A DNA stretch of 64,000 nucleotides from Bolinopsis microptera (taxonomy: Eukaryota > Ctenophora > Tentaculata > Lobata > Bolinopsidae): contig NC_087080.1 of the NCBI RefSeq assembly GCF_026151205.1, positions 5,932,797 through 5,996,796 on the forward strand. The letters run 5' to 3'. Shown one piece after another: positions 14,528-26,273 of this stretch. Within the stretch, counting starts at the first letter, position 1. Every line of letters starts with the position of its first letter. The notes below the pieces were generated by a model. It saw only the letters and a list, made by a program, of their open reading frames with translations. It did not search any database and had not been told where the DNA came from. The position numbers and the translations under genes were made by a program.

Positions 14528-15316
14528 TTATGTAGCAACAGTTTCAAAATCCCAAATAGAAGCTGCAGAAGAGTCAGCAGTGATGTCAGCAAACATTGTA
14601 TCCCTAGTACCGGACCCTGGTCGTTGAACTCTGGCAACAAGATACTTTCCTTCATGTCTTCCCTGTGCTTTCTTCAATTTGTAGCCGTTCACTGCCGGTT
14701 CAATTACCCACGACTCATCTTCAGGTTTGTAGGGTGTCTTGTGCACTATAACTCGTCCATCTCCGTTATCAAGCGTGTCGCTGTGTGCTGACATAGCGAA
14801 ATACATGTACCGACAACAGGTAACTTTAACCCGGAATGTAAGCTTGTAGCAGGAGCATTCATCTTGACAGTTGCATGATGCTTTTTCAATCTTCCACGGA
14901 ATCGGCCCATCAGAATTTTCTGTGGTGGCCATAAAGTAGGATTCACTGTTCCTCTTGTCCGCGCTAAAAACCGTCACGACTTGTCCAGCTCCAGGTGCAT
15001 CCATCTTTTTAACAAGGTAGTGAGAGCCGGCAGCAGGAACAAATGGTTCTCTTACATCTCCTCCATCTTCTCCTCCATCTTCATCGTCGCAGGAGAAGTC
15101 ACAATTCTTGATCACCTTCTTTTCGATCTTGGCACATTTTTTGACGTCTGTCTTTTCCATTTTTCCGGCCCCAGATTTGCAACCTTTAAGTTTTTTCGGT
15201 TTGAATCCTTTGGAGAGACAATCTTTAAATTCCTTTTCCAAACTGTCGCACTTTTTGTTTGCAGCCGTTAGCGCCACCAATCCACAGATTATCGAGAGGA
15301 TCAAGAAGATTCTCAT
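14528..15316 (-). CDS. Secreted Cys-rich/beta-structured protein, unrecognised
   Basis: Single exon, 262 residues. Residues 1-19 form a clear signal peptide (MRIFLILSIICGLVALTAA). About residues 20-77 are a Lys-rich, six-Cys module (KKCDSLEKEFKDCL, GCKSG, KKCAKIEKK, NCDFSC). An acidic Gly linker (DDEDGGEDGGD) follows. About residues 90-262 look like a beta-rich domain with CNCQDECSCYK and a CC pair, repeated hydrophobic/aromatic strands (YLVKK, YFMATTE, YMYFAMSA, YLVARVQ) and a loose internal repeat reminiscent of a beta-trefoil or fascin/ricin-type fold. The fold suggestion is only inference. No enzyme motif seen. An acceptor-like ccttttaag lies 4 bases before the ATG. Confidence 0.8.
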   Translation of the reverse strand: MRIFLILSIICGLVALTAANKKCDSLEKEFKDCLSKGFKPKKLKGCKSGAGKMEKTDVKKCAKIEKKVIKNCDFSCDDEDGGEDGGDVREPFVPAAGSHYLVKKMDAPGAGQVVTVFSADKRNSESYFMATTENSDGPIPWKIEKASCNCQDECSCYKLTFRVKVTCCRYMYFAMSAHSDTLDNGDGRVIVHKTPYKPEDESWVIEPAVNGYKLKKAQGRHEGKYLVARVQRPGSGTRDTMFADITADSSAASIWDFETVAT

Positions 15317-17654
15317 GACGCTTAAAAGGTTAATCGGATTAATTGTTATTGGGATTCATAACGTTCAGATCTGTGAAATATGGAAATAAGGGTAAGTAAA
15401 ATTGATTTCGAAGTCTAGATTAAAACGTGCTGACCCGTACTCAACAATATGTCAACAATCAACATGTTAGAATAACTAACAGTAACACTGACTTTATAAT
15501 AATTAAAATATACAGATAATTCTGTGCAACTCTGCGTGATTAAGCAAAAAATTAAAAAGAAAAAGAGGTTCGAAAAGGGTGGTTAAACTGCGAGGCTTGT
15601 GTTTTTTGAAACAATAAAAATAACTGAGAACTTTATCTCTATAAATAAGCTTTTAAAGTGGCGGTCAATAAGTCGCCTCTTTGTCCATCCCCATTCATCT
15701 TCGACACAAAGACCAAGTGATAACCTGGCGTCACTTTACTGATAAAAAACAATATTGAAATTATGTTCGTGTCAGAAAACAATAAACGATACGAAATTGT
15801 TTCTTATTACAGTTAAAGTTGCTTTATTAAAGCGTGGACCGTTTTATTTGATCCAACAATGTCATTCACCTCTTCATATAATAATATATTCATCTGTTGA
15901 GGCTAAAACTAATGAGGGACTCTTTGTTCTAACTATAGACCGAGACGGTGCTTCAAATTGCCTCATTTATTTATTTTCAATGAACTATGAAGACAACCTG
16001 AAACCAAACTGCAGATAAACTAGCAATTAACATTGCCAGTTCAGATTTTTCTAAACAACTCTATGTAGTCCCCGAATCAGAGGGATTTATCATCATCACC
16101 ACAAGTTAGAAAACATCATTGCTTGAACAATGTAAATTACATAGGCAAGGAGGCTGGCAGTGCTTTACCCATGAAAGGTTCAAAACTCAACAGTCTCAAA
16201 TCAGGAGAAAAGTTGCTCTAGAAGGTTAAATTCCCATTATGATCAGTTTCAGTTTTACCAATTTTTTGGTGGTGCCTACGACTATGGACAACGAATTCCT
16301 TTGTTACGAATTTATTCACAGACTATGCTACTATTGCCATAATTATTGACCTTTTTTCGACATGATTAAATTTAAACTTTTAAACAACCTTTTCACCTTT
16401 TATAACCGTATATACTCTGCTAGTGCTGAGGATATGACTGAAGATTGGAGTCTTCGTTCTAACTATAGACACTTTTGTTGTTAAAATATTTATTGTGGTT
16501 AGAATTTAACGCTTTAAACAGATGATAAAAATTGGCTATTATCAACTGAATTCTGAGCTGAGTAATATTCAGTGAAGACCGAACGAGTTTAAAACTAAAT
16601 TGTTTTTTATCTAGCAAACAAGAAGTTTAAAATCCGGTGCAGTAACCTACCTCGGTAAAAATCAGATCACTGATCTTCAGAGACATCACATTTTTGGAGA
16701 ACATCTTGGACGATAGTTTAGAAGTTTATGTTAGCAGCGTTACTAACGGTGGTTCCCCCCCCCCCCCCCCCCTTCATAACAGAACCCACCTCTCTTTGTA
16801 TCACGACCATGTTCTAGAGACGTAGCGGTAAAAACAACTAATGATTTAGAGTAATTTGAGATTTCACTTTCCTGCATCGGTACTGATTTCGTGTCCGTAA
16901 ACGAAGCCTCTATGCTCTAGTTCACAGCCAATGAGCGGGCTTATGAAGGAAAGATCTCGAGTTGAGAACACGAAAGAAATTTATCCAAATATTTGCTAAA
17001 GATTCAAACGAATACGGATAACAACTAATATCGAGAAGGATTACTAATTACTAGCAGGAACCCGTATAACCCTGAAATGGTGTCAAGACTCAAGCGACTA
17101 AAATAATTATTACCTATTTAATTCGCGTTTTTGACACCACTAGGGGTACCAAATTTTGGGATCTAAAACTCCTATTTCTTGGCCAATTTTTTATTTTATT
17201 ATGCTGATTTGGAGGCCATTAAAGCATTTGACCAAGTCAAAAAAGTTTCAGTTGTATATCTTTTATGGTTTTTGCAGAAATTCGCGTTAAAGTTGATGCC
17301 GTGGTGTCAGTAAAATGGCACGGAAAACTATCGTCTCGCTTTATATATAGTAAGATACCAATGGATTGTATCGGGACTCTTATAAGCGTCATTTCAAGTC
17401 TTTATAGTGGTTTTAGGATGAACTAACGATATTTTAAAATTGTGTTAGAGCTACTTACGGGTAGATTGACGCTCCTGTTATGAGAATGGTCCCCTTCCGT
17501 TGTGCATTACTTATGATCGTTAAACTATGTTTTTTTTGGATAGACCAATCAGCCATGGCAGAACTTATGATTGTCCGTTCTATTTTGTGTACAATTTTGT
17601 GTAGAGCTATCTCATTACTTTCTGCCTCAAATTTAAAGTTAATCTTACCTTTTA
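15317..17654. other. Gene-poor stretch
   Basis: No convincing exon. It contains a run of about 20 C at 16756-16774. The motif ttctaactatagac occurs twice (about 15928 and 16455). Short open frames here lack splice support. Confidence 0.45.
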
Positions 17655-17792
17655 CTTGGCATCTGGAGTTAACATTAGCTTGTGTCTTATATCTAAAGTT
17701 AACATTATTAGCTTGTGTCTTACATCTGGAGTTAACATTTATAGCTTGTGTCTTACATCTGGAGTTAACATTACCTTGTGCCTTACATCTAG
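17655..17792. repeat. About 31-bp minisatellite
   Basis: About four diverged units containing agcttgtgtcttacatct and ggagttaacatt. They create repetitive open frames on both strands, which are not taken as genes. Confidence 0.85.
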
Positions 17793-18466
17793 TTATCCAT
17801 ATGTATATAGAGAATTTACCGTCTTCGCAAAAAACCATATTCTGTGAATCTGTGTTAATCTCAGTTCACTATTTCCTAACAGCATTTTACCTGTGGACCC
17901 CAGGCTATTATGTTAGAACTAGTGTAACCCGGCCTTCGGCCGGGATTTCACTGCCGCAGTTAAAAAGGGTAGGAGCATTTACCCGTTGAGTCAAAACCCG
18001 CATTAGGTGAGCAATTCTATTCGGAGTGCCCTCACGTATCCAATGGTATCTTAAACAATAGTAATAGTATCTTAAACAATAATCAATAGAAATTAACCCT
18101 TAACACCACACCCGCCTATCATATTTGTGAACACGCATAACATTGTCGTATGAAAGTATGAACTCTCTCTCTGCAGTCCAAACAGTGCCCCTCCCCTAAT
18201 AAGATTATAGTATAGACAGCGAATCTTACCCGGGTAACTCAATTACACTAATTATACAGCTACATATGCGAGCCCCGTAACTCTTACCGTTCTGCTCAAG
18301 CAATTTTATGTAATATTTGTGGTACAAAACCATCAATTAAACCACTTACCAACGACCGATTTATAAAACCTTTATCATTTAACTTCGTCAGAGTTTTGTC
18401 GGCACTTTACCGAAAAAATCAGTCCCGCAACTCTTACCGTTTTCTTGATTAAGCCGCTCGGAAATT

Positions 18467-18498
<32 letters not shown>

Positions 18499-18981
18499 AA
18501 AACACACATTCTGGGATTATTAGTTAGATAGAGATTCTGAGCGCCGCCCAGTAAAACAGCACTGTGTGCCCTTTGTCCAGGCGGGCCTAATCGGTCTTAA
18601 TTACTGCACTCGGCAAATGTCAGTCTCTTCCACAGGAAATTGTAATAGCTCGCGGGGTATATGAGGGACGCTGACTGGAGGATCTCTGGAAGAAGCAATC
18701 AAGATTCTCGACAGCTCAGTCCTGATCACATAATGGGCTGAATGTAGTGAATAGAATGACGCAGTTATATAGGAAACAATTAAAACTCGCGTAGAATCTC
18801 TTGTGCGCTCCTTTACTAACGCTATTTCCTAACAGTGCACTGACTATTTGTCAGACTCATCATCTTTTCGTAGACAGTGAAGGTGCAGCAGCATTCACGA
18901 TCCCTCACCTTATTGTTTTATTGCATGGCGTTTGCCATGTACTGCAAAGCTCTCCGGCCTGGTTTCTGGAAACAATTAATA
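17793..18981. other. Retroelement-like debris with (CAGA)n
   Basis: Contains the hairpin cccggccttcggccggg (17928-17944), a (CAGA)n run at about 18473-18499 followed by ggattattagttagatagag, a layout typical of the 3' tail of a non-LTR element, and gagcgccgcccag (18540), which recurs at about 36651. The string gaccccaggctatt recurs at 17897 and 36598. No intact reverse transcriptase. Confidence 0.45.
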
Positions 18982-19042
18982 TTCATATATTCAAATCTGC
19001 TGTACTATAATTATAGTACAGCAGATTTGAATATTATATGAA
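18982..19042. repeat. 61-bp near-perfect palindrome
   Basis: Arms ttcatatattcaaatctgct / agcagatttgaatattatat plus gaa, meeting at gtactataattatagtac. There is a single-base bulge. It could extrude as a cruciform. Confidence 0.9.
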
Positions 19043-20788
19043 AGAGATGAGACCTGATTGTTTCACAAACCACCTGGCTGGCCCAAATCATGAGCTTAAT
19101 CGTGCATTAGTTTCAGCTTATCTGAGAACCTCGTAAGAGGCATTGGGTGGGTGCAAGGCGATGGGTGCACGTGACACACAAAGATCACCTCGGTCCTTTT
19201 CGTGATCAGTACACTATTAGTATTTAAGGGTTAGGGTCAAGGTTTTCTTTTGCACGCTCTTATATCTTGAACACTGATGACCGAACAGCGTAAAAATGAT
19301 TCAATTGATGCCGGATGCTGCACATAAACGTAAAGGGTTAACGCTATCCTGGCCTAGTGTATGATCGCGTCGGGGAGCTTATAAAAGTCTTATTCTCTAT
19401 CATTAGTTCTTACCATTAGTTCTTACCATTAGTTAACCCGCTTAGCTTATTGTACAAATTGTATAGATACAATTGATAGCATCATTTAATTTCAATTACG
19501 TTTTAAAGGAATTTACGCGAGAGTATGATAATTATAACCAGTTTAATCTTGTTCAGCGTCATCAAAAACGTAGGGTTAAAAGGTTTTCCCTTCGATTTTC
19601 ATCAATAAAAAATCCTTCTATTTTCGATTCTCTGGGTCAGCTGTATGCTGGGTTTCAGAAGGTGGTACCAGATGCTGCTATAATTGAGCGCTCAGCTATA
19701 TTGCTCAATATATAATATTGCTCTGAACACTGTGTTGCTCACCAGAGCTCACGGTACTTGATCAGGCGATCAAGTAACTTGAGCTCTGGTGACGTCACAA
19801 AATATCCTAGTCGGCATACGACACGTTACAAATGTGATCACGTGCCCGAGGATTTACGAATCAAGTCACGTGATAGGACTGACAGTCACGTGACCTCAGT
19901 TATCCCGTATATGGCACAAGGAGCTGCAATTGATCAGCTGCAATCCTTGACAGTGAGGCCTATAATTACACAATTTTAAATTGACGATATTTCATTCTAC
20001 AGTATGATAAGAGCGTAAACAGAATGCTTCCCGGAATCAGCACAATGAAGGGAACAAGATGCTGTTAGAATTTCAATTATTCATCTTCCACCCGTAGTCC
20101 CTAGATTGTACGTGCTCCGTACATAGTACATATAATGGTTACCAATTATAAGTTACCATAAAATGTTCACAATCTGACTTGGTGATCCGTTAACGATGTC
20201 ACCTGGTTACCAGGCAAAGGATCTTTGGTAATGAGGAGCTCATATGTTTATTACAATAAAAACAGTTTTATTATAAAGCAACACAAACTTTCACCCATTT
20301 ATACCACAACTTGACATGAACCCCCAAATTCTTAGTCATTCGTTTGTGCAGGGATAATGAAAATTTTATAGTACAGTATAGTTCAGTGCTGAGCAACATT
20401 TTCTACCTTAGTATTCGGCACTTCGGTTTTAGTTATTACAAATATATCTAAGGTGAAATGTTTGATATTTCACGATAGTAAGCTGTTTTATAATAGATGC
20501 ACTTAGCATCATTTCGTGAACATCTGTTGTATAACAGACAAACATTTGATTTAATCTTTTCCTAGTTGCGGTACATTTTATTACAGTATACTAGTATACC
20601 ATTTCTCTTGAACGCTTAACTGCAACCATTTTTCTTGATTCGTTGCTCGACACAATAAACTCTAATGTTTCCAAATCTTAAAAAACTTCCAAACTTAAAC
20701 TTCTAAAACTTCTAAATTTAAACAATAAACAATGGGTGTTTTCTGAAAATATTATTCTGTGTATACCTTTAACAGCTTTAAGGTAATG
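19043..20788. other. Non-coding stretch with a possible short gene
   Basis: A TATA-like ttataaaag (about 19379) precedes direct copies of attagttcttacc and an 80-codon open frame at 19473-19715 with no recognised domain. A hairpin (cagagctcacggtacttgat / atcaagtaacttgagctctg) lies at 19743-19789. Nothing firmer was seen. Confidence 0.3.
19839..19892. promoter_or_regulatory. Cluster of three CACGTG E-boxes
   Basis: CACGTG at 19839, 19867 and 19887. The last is in the extended palindrome gtcacgtgac, the CLEAR/USF-type site. No gene start is close by, so the target is unknown. Confidence 0.35.
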
Positions 20789-20927
20789 CGGCAGTATCCA
20801 AGTAGCCCGACATGTGTTCCCGAACAGGTGTTAGGGGTTATGGTTAGGGTTAGGGTTACCCTAACCATAACCCTAACACACCTCACACCTGTTTGGAAAC
20901 ACATGTCGGGCTACTTGGATACTGCCG
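20789..20927. repeat. 139-bp palindrome with telomere-like core
   Basis: The arms cggcagtatccaagtagccc / gggctacttggatactgccg are near perfect. The centre contains ggttagggttagggttaccc, i.e. TTAGGG-type repeats meeting their complement head to head. Confidence 0.9.
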
Positions 20928-21268
20928 GTAATTCTTACCAACAGTTAATTAATCCCGTTATACCATAACTTAAGGTTATAAGATATTAACGCATTTAGAA
21001 TTTATCGGTTAAGCGTTTTAACAGTCTTTAAGGGGGACTTAGCTGCCTTAATTAAGTATTGAGAATCGGGATAGTGCAGATGCCCCATAAACAAACAACT
21101 AAACAACAACAAATCCTAAAATTAGCTGAACACTGTCTGCCGTGCGTGTCAAGAAGAGGGCGTTCAACATATTCTTAACGTACTGAATCTTCAAATTATC
21201 ATAAAAATGAATGTAACACTTCGATAAAACAGGATCAATTTCTCCCTGACTATTTTTAATTCAGGAAA

Positions 21269-22159
21269 ATGTCCGTCCAGTGGGCAATAGCAGGAGGAAC
21301 CATAGCAACGGTGGGTATCTTATCAAACAGTTTATCAATCTCCTACTTCATCTCACAAGAGAAAAGTACACTACCGGGAAGACAATTTATCCTCCTTAAC
21401 ACACTGGATCTAGCCATGTGTGCCTGCTCTTCTTTCTTTCTCATCTCCAATGTTATTTGGGACTATGACTATGATAAAAACGTTATCTTGTTATATATCA
21501 AGATGGTTTTTGTTTGTTTTTGTCAGTTCCTTTTCGAAGCCACAGCCTTTGCAACATGTGTTTTAAGTGTGAGCCGCTGCATTAAGGTTTGGTTTCCTTT
21601 CTACGAAATAAAGACAAAGTTTTTAATTGCCTTCACTGCAGTTTTCTTTAGTTACTTATCAGTACGGGAAGCCACGTTCTTCTACCTCTTTTATCTTAAC
21701 GCACAGGACAGCACACATATGGGCTGGACACACTATGATTCTATAGTCGCATACTTAGTCCTGGCAAGCATGGTCGCTATCATGACAAGTGTAGCTGTTT
21801 CTAACATTTTGTCTGCTACACTCCTGATCAGCAATAAGATGGCTCCAAGAAGCAACAGAGGATCTACAAATACCAACATGGAGGCAACGATTACAATTAT
21901 TATCGTCTCAGTGCTTTTCCTCTTCTTCAACATGACAAACATACTTACAGCATGGGTTGAACATGTTCCTGGGGGTTTATTCATGTTTGGGGAGACTCTA
22001 TCTATTGCCCTGAACTCTGCCTTAAATCCAGTGGTATTTTTTCTGCGAAAAAGAGCCATGAGACAGTATTTTAAGAAGATGTTTGTGGGAGGAGAGAGAA
22101 ACATAGTGCATTGTGCACCCATTAATACCAATAAAACTATAGCCAGCAATCCATTATAA
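21269..22159 (+). CDS. Orphan class A GPCR, 'GPCR C'
   Basis: Intronless, 296 residues, with almost no N-terminal tail. TM1 has SN (GILSNSLSIS), TM2 LNTLD, TM3 ends in SRC (DRY replaced), and TM7 reads NSALNPVVFFLRKR, close to the consensus N-x-x-x-NPxxY/F, followed by helix-8-like basic residues. TM6 lacks the usual CWxP (FLFFNMTNI). The tail is short. An acceptor-like tttttaattcag ends four to five bases before the ATG. A partial pseudogene copy lies 0.9 kb downstream. Ligand unknown. Confidence 0.88.
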   Translation: MSVQWAIAGGTIATVGILSNSLSISYFISQEKSTLPGRQFILLNTLDLAMCACSSFFLISNVIWDYDYDKNVILLYIKMVFVCFCQFLFEATAFATCVLSVSRCIKVWFPFYEIKTKFLIAFTAVFFSYLSVREATFFYLFYLNAQDSTHMGWTHYDSIVAYLVLASMVAIMTSVAVSNILSATLLISNKMAPRSNRGSTNTNMEATITIIIVSVLFLFFNMTNILTAWVEHVPGGLFMFGETLSIALNSALNPVVFFLRKRAMRQYFKKMFVGGERNIVHCAPINTNKTIASNPL

Positions 22160-23069
22160 ATATTCCGAAGGAGCCAAATTCTCAGTTATTCAAATTCGCT
22201 GTGACTCAGGTAACGATATAGAGCCCTTGTAGTTCAGGACTCAGTATGTATAAATGGTTCATACTTTCCGACATAAACATGATTCACATCTATGTAGTAT
22301 TATTTACTTTTAGTATTTAGTATTCAGTAATATTCATTTCGTCCGATTGTAAAGTATTGTGATATATAATATAGATTGTTTCTTTTTCGAATAAATCGTA
22401 TACATTTACTCGTAAAATTATCGCAAATCAAACTTCAATCGCAAGTAGAGATACTAGATATATGGGGGATGTCGTCTGATAGTGTATGCAGTATGCACAG
22501 GCCAAATTGTAGAATTCTATGGTCCAGGCTAATCATATGGCAACTAATGATTGGGGGTACATTTTTCAGGTAGCTGGAGATTTAAATGATCATGAGATAA
22601 TGACTAAAATATAATGCAGCCTGTGCCCAGTACACTCAAAATATGACTCAACAGTCCTAGTTTGTAATGTTCTAACGTTGCCTAATGACTGCAGAACAAC
22701 CCTTTTTTCTTTTATTTTGCTCCCTTCTTGAAGCATTAAAACCAAGAGCCTGCTGCCAGAGTGCCTGACCATCTGGTAACCACGTTACTAAACTTAGGTT
22801 GAAGCAAACTTAAAAAACAAAATTGCACCCAGTATCAGCTGTAACTCTGTAAAGAGATAATGGCTGTTAATTAAGTATGATAGTAAATTGCACGGTACAG
22901 ATTGTACGTTCAAGTTCCAGATTTAAGTTTTTAATAATTTACCAACTCAGAGGTGATCAGTACTACTTAACAAATCAACTCCTTCACTATTTGTGACTTT
23001 GTGACTTTGTGGCTCATATCAAGCAAGTATCAATTTGTTTTGTTTGATACTTTTACTAAGCAACCGCCT
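22160..23069. other. Intergenic, 3' flank of GPCR C
   Basis: Contains aataaa (about 22389). No coding sequence with support. Confidence 0.45.
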
Positions 23070-23340
23070 TTCCTACTAACATTTTAAGTGCAGGTTACTG
23101 TATCAAGCTTTGGTTTCCGCTCTATTAGATGTTTAAAAGCATGCTTTTAAATGCTTTTAAAAGTAAATGCTACATATAATGTTCTTTAGCTACTTAAAAG
23201 AAACCACATCCATTTATCTGGATACATAAAAGAACCAATATATGGCGCTCACGTTATTTTTGATAATTCAGTCTTGGAATGTATGATTGCAATCGAGAAA
23301 GCTGTAGTCATTTCTATTTCAGCAGAGATTTTGTACCTAA
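23070..23340 (+). pseudogene. Partial pseudogene of GPCR C
   Basis: cattttaagtgcaggttact and caagctttggtttccgct align with the TM3-end coding stretch of GPCR C (ttttaagtgtgagccgctgc, taaggtttggtttcctttct), and gttctttagctacttaaaag aligns with its TM4 stretch. Frames are broken by indels and stops. It is an old tandem duplicate fragment. Confidence 0.7.
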
Positions 23341-24037
23341 AATTAACTACCAATGACCAACAAACCAGACTGTATAGAAAAGCATGACGGTGGTTATACT
23401 TTATAATAGTCTTGTTTCAGTTTACACTTCCTGTTTCTCAACATAAAAACAATATTAACAACACAATAAAACAATTTTCTTTGGATTATATTGAAAATCT
23501 TTACATCAGGCATAACTATCATACACACCGTATTCCATCAATTTACACATCAGTAATTAATTATGTACATAGTAAATGAATATTAAATGATTAAATATAT
23601 TGTAAAGCCGTTCAAATACTTAAACTTTTAAGCTTAAAGATGAAAAATTATGGCATGGAGATTAGTGAAAAATTCGGATGTCGAGATGTGACAAATATAT
23701 ATGGTAAATTAATTATGCGGCAAAAAAATCTAGTGTGAAATTCAGTTCAATTAGTATGACACACACAAATGTGGTCTTAGTGAGTGACAAAAGTCCATGA
23801 ATCAAATGATTGATTTATTTTATTCAAGAAACAATGTGCTATGCGCGATATGAGTAACGAGGCAGCAATTAGGGCTAGGCAAACTGCACGTGCTGAAGGC
23901 GTTAAACTGCACGTGCGCAGCCAAACTACACGTGCACACCAGATGACAAATAACAGCACCATGTTATGAATACAACAACACGATTTTGATGGTGGACCCA
24001 AAGCGTCAAAATGTTCGTTTGGAACGGCGGTTCCTTC
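23341..24037. other. 3' flank of BTBD19
   Basis: No coding exon. CACGTG occurs at 23887, 23910 and 23929, each in a cacgtgc or cacgtgct context. Confidence 0.45.
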
Positions 24038-26273
24038 CTAATCTTGCTCGGATCGACATCCCTGAGATCTGGCGAGTTTGCGGGCGAGTGCGTCGTGAGG
24101 GAGAGTTCCAGCTCGGGGACGCAGTTGTGGGTTGTTTGAGTCTTTGTCTTGGAGTGCGTGTGATCTCCAGGCTTCCGAGAGGAGTCGAATCTAGGGAGTA
24201 ACTCGACCATCAGATATTGTCCAACATTTTACCCAATTAGTGTATCACATGACTCTGACATCATAATGAGGTCAGACTAAAGATAACAAATAAAACATCG
24301 TAATACTCACAGGTATGAATGGCTTGAGTTCGTTTTCTTTCTCCACCAAGTTGAGGTATTCTGGGTCGAGAAGGGAGAATCTGACGTGATTGATAACCTT
24401 CCTTGCAACATCCTTCATCGACGAACCAGTGATTACCTGAAGATTAAGAAGAATAGTCAAGTGATCACATCTAGTCTTAAACAATCATCACATCTAAAAC
24501 AATTAAGTTACTACTAAGAAGTCTGCTGTTTGCCAGGATTCAAGCATGCATTAGGGCTCATAATTCTCTTCCTTCAATAACATAGAGTTAGACAAATAGC
24601 GTTATCTTAAATTTTGGTCGGACTTGTTGTGCTCTGCCAAGAGATTTAAAGAACCGCAACAGGATTTTAGTAAGCTTAATAGCACCACAATCCAAGATTT
24701 ATCCAGATTTTATTAAGAACTATAGAACCGCAATCCAAGATTCATCCAAACTTTATGGAATTGGAACCACACTCCAGAAATTTCTTGCAAGAGCATTATA
24801 GAGTGTAATAAGGGTGGCAGCGTGTTGTATACAGTAAGTATTATAGATCTAACACGCACACGCTGTGCAGAATAAAGAGCGATAGCTTATTTCGCTGACC
24901 TCACGGATAAAATTTCGTGCTGCTTGCAACTTGGAGTTGGTAGTAAGTAAGTGCAACAAGCACAGTACAATTTATCATGCTGTTCTTGCGCTGTAAATTT
25001 TAACCAGGACAGAAATAACCTACTTCTGCAGATATATCGCACAGAATTTTAAACAAATGGTCAACTCGACTGGCAATTTTATAAAAGAGGTGCAAAAAAG
25101 GTTTAATGTCTGAAAATATATTATGTAGAATCAAGCTTTTGATCCCAAGAAGAGTTACTTACAGCGTTAACAGTAGACCATTCCTTGACAGCGTTGAGCA
25201 CTTCACTCTCATCCGCCTTGAGCTTGTCGCTCTGCAGGACAAAGGACAGAGATTCTTCTGACATCTCAACAAAGGTCCTGCTTTTGAATACTCCCTGAAG
25301 ATAATGAGATACAGTTGGTAATTGGCATCCACAATTATACCAGTCAACAAGTACTATCAATTTTTTTTAAAGGATTGAGCTTAAAAGAAGAAACAACAAG
25401 TGTGGAATAATTGGAGATGCTTTCTAAAAAGAAACTTACAAGTGTGTTCCTCTCGACGAATCCGAGGCAAGTTTTCTTAAGATCAGAGTTATTGTAGGAG
25501 ATAGCTGCCTGGAGAGCTTCACAGACAGTATCCACGGTGAGGGTGGATTTGAAGAAGTCGATACACAGTTTCTTGAGGTCCTCAATACCATACTCTACAG
25601 CTGCTGTCAGAACGTCTGTAACATTACAGGCGTCTAAATAACACCTGGAGGGAGATGATGTTACTTAAAGTGAACTGACTTTCTGATATTTGGAACATCT
25701 GATGCTGTTTCCATGGAAACTATCTGATAAACAACATTTATAACTTGTCAGGAAATCCCATTCGGTTACAAAAATTCAGAAACGGAGTAGCTATTTTTAT
25801 TTTTCACAACCAACCTATTAGTATAAATAAACTCTATCACAGCTAGGAATATATGGGGCTGTGTGTCAGATAGAACAAAAACATGCGCTCCATTTTCCAG
25901 CTTTGGCTTTGAATCTGAAGCTTGGGCGAACATAGCCTTGAACACCTCGCATCTTGGAGATAGGATGGATTTGTGGCCAAAAACTTGTTTCCTTTCTTCT
26001 CCGACAACAAATTGTACGTCACTGAAATGCGGACAATATTAAACAAAAGGTCGTTATTAAATTATTTGCAATCTTTAATAACATATTAAAAGTAGACAAT
26101 ACTTATTGATACAAACTACTTTCAATCCTTCTGGAGTTTTCAAATAATAAAACTACAATGCAAAGTAATTGTAAAAGCAAATTAAGTAACCTAAGTAAAG
26201 GATTGTTGACCATCTTCTTCATATCAGCGGCGAACGCCTTATTGCTGCCATAGCAAGCCTTTCTATTAGCCAT
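24038..26273 (-). CDS. BTBD19: BTB/POZ domain protein, BTBD19 orthologue
   Basis: Six exons in phase: 26273-26191, 26021-25815, 25644-25440, 25294-25163, 24436-24311, 24190-24038, giving 301 residues (human about 290). Exons 1-3 encode the BTB/POZ fold, starting MVNNPLLSDVQFVVGEE with GHKSILSPRCEVFKAMF, a protein-interaction domain often used as a CUL3 adaptor. The BACK-like helices follow (VLTAAVEYGIEDLKKLC, VCEALQAAISYNNSDLKKTC, LQSDKLKADESEVLNAVKEW). The last exon aligns with the BTBD19 C-terminus (EAWRSHALQDKD, RAGTLPHDALARKL). The final acceptor (ccctag at 24191-24196) was chosen because only that frame matches; longer shadow frames overlap the exon. No kelch repeats. The molecular role is unknown in the family. 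An acceptor-like tcctacag sits 10 bases before the ATG. Confidence 0.9.

Noticed and set aside
17455..17989. Overlapping open frames with repeated CVLHLELT / NSRCKTQ peptides
   Set aside because: Both come from the same minisatellite on opposite strands; no splice or domain support.
20840..20875. True chromosome end
   Set aside because: Only a few TTAGGG-type units, inside a palindrome with unique sequence on both sides.
23926..24210. Longer frames across the BTBD19 last exon
   Set aside because: Only the shorter frame entering at the ccctag acceptor matches the family C-terminus (EAWRSHAL, RAGTLP).
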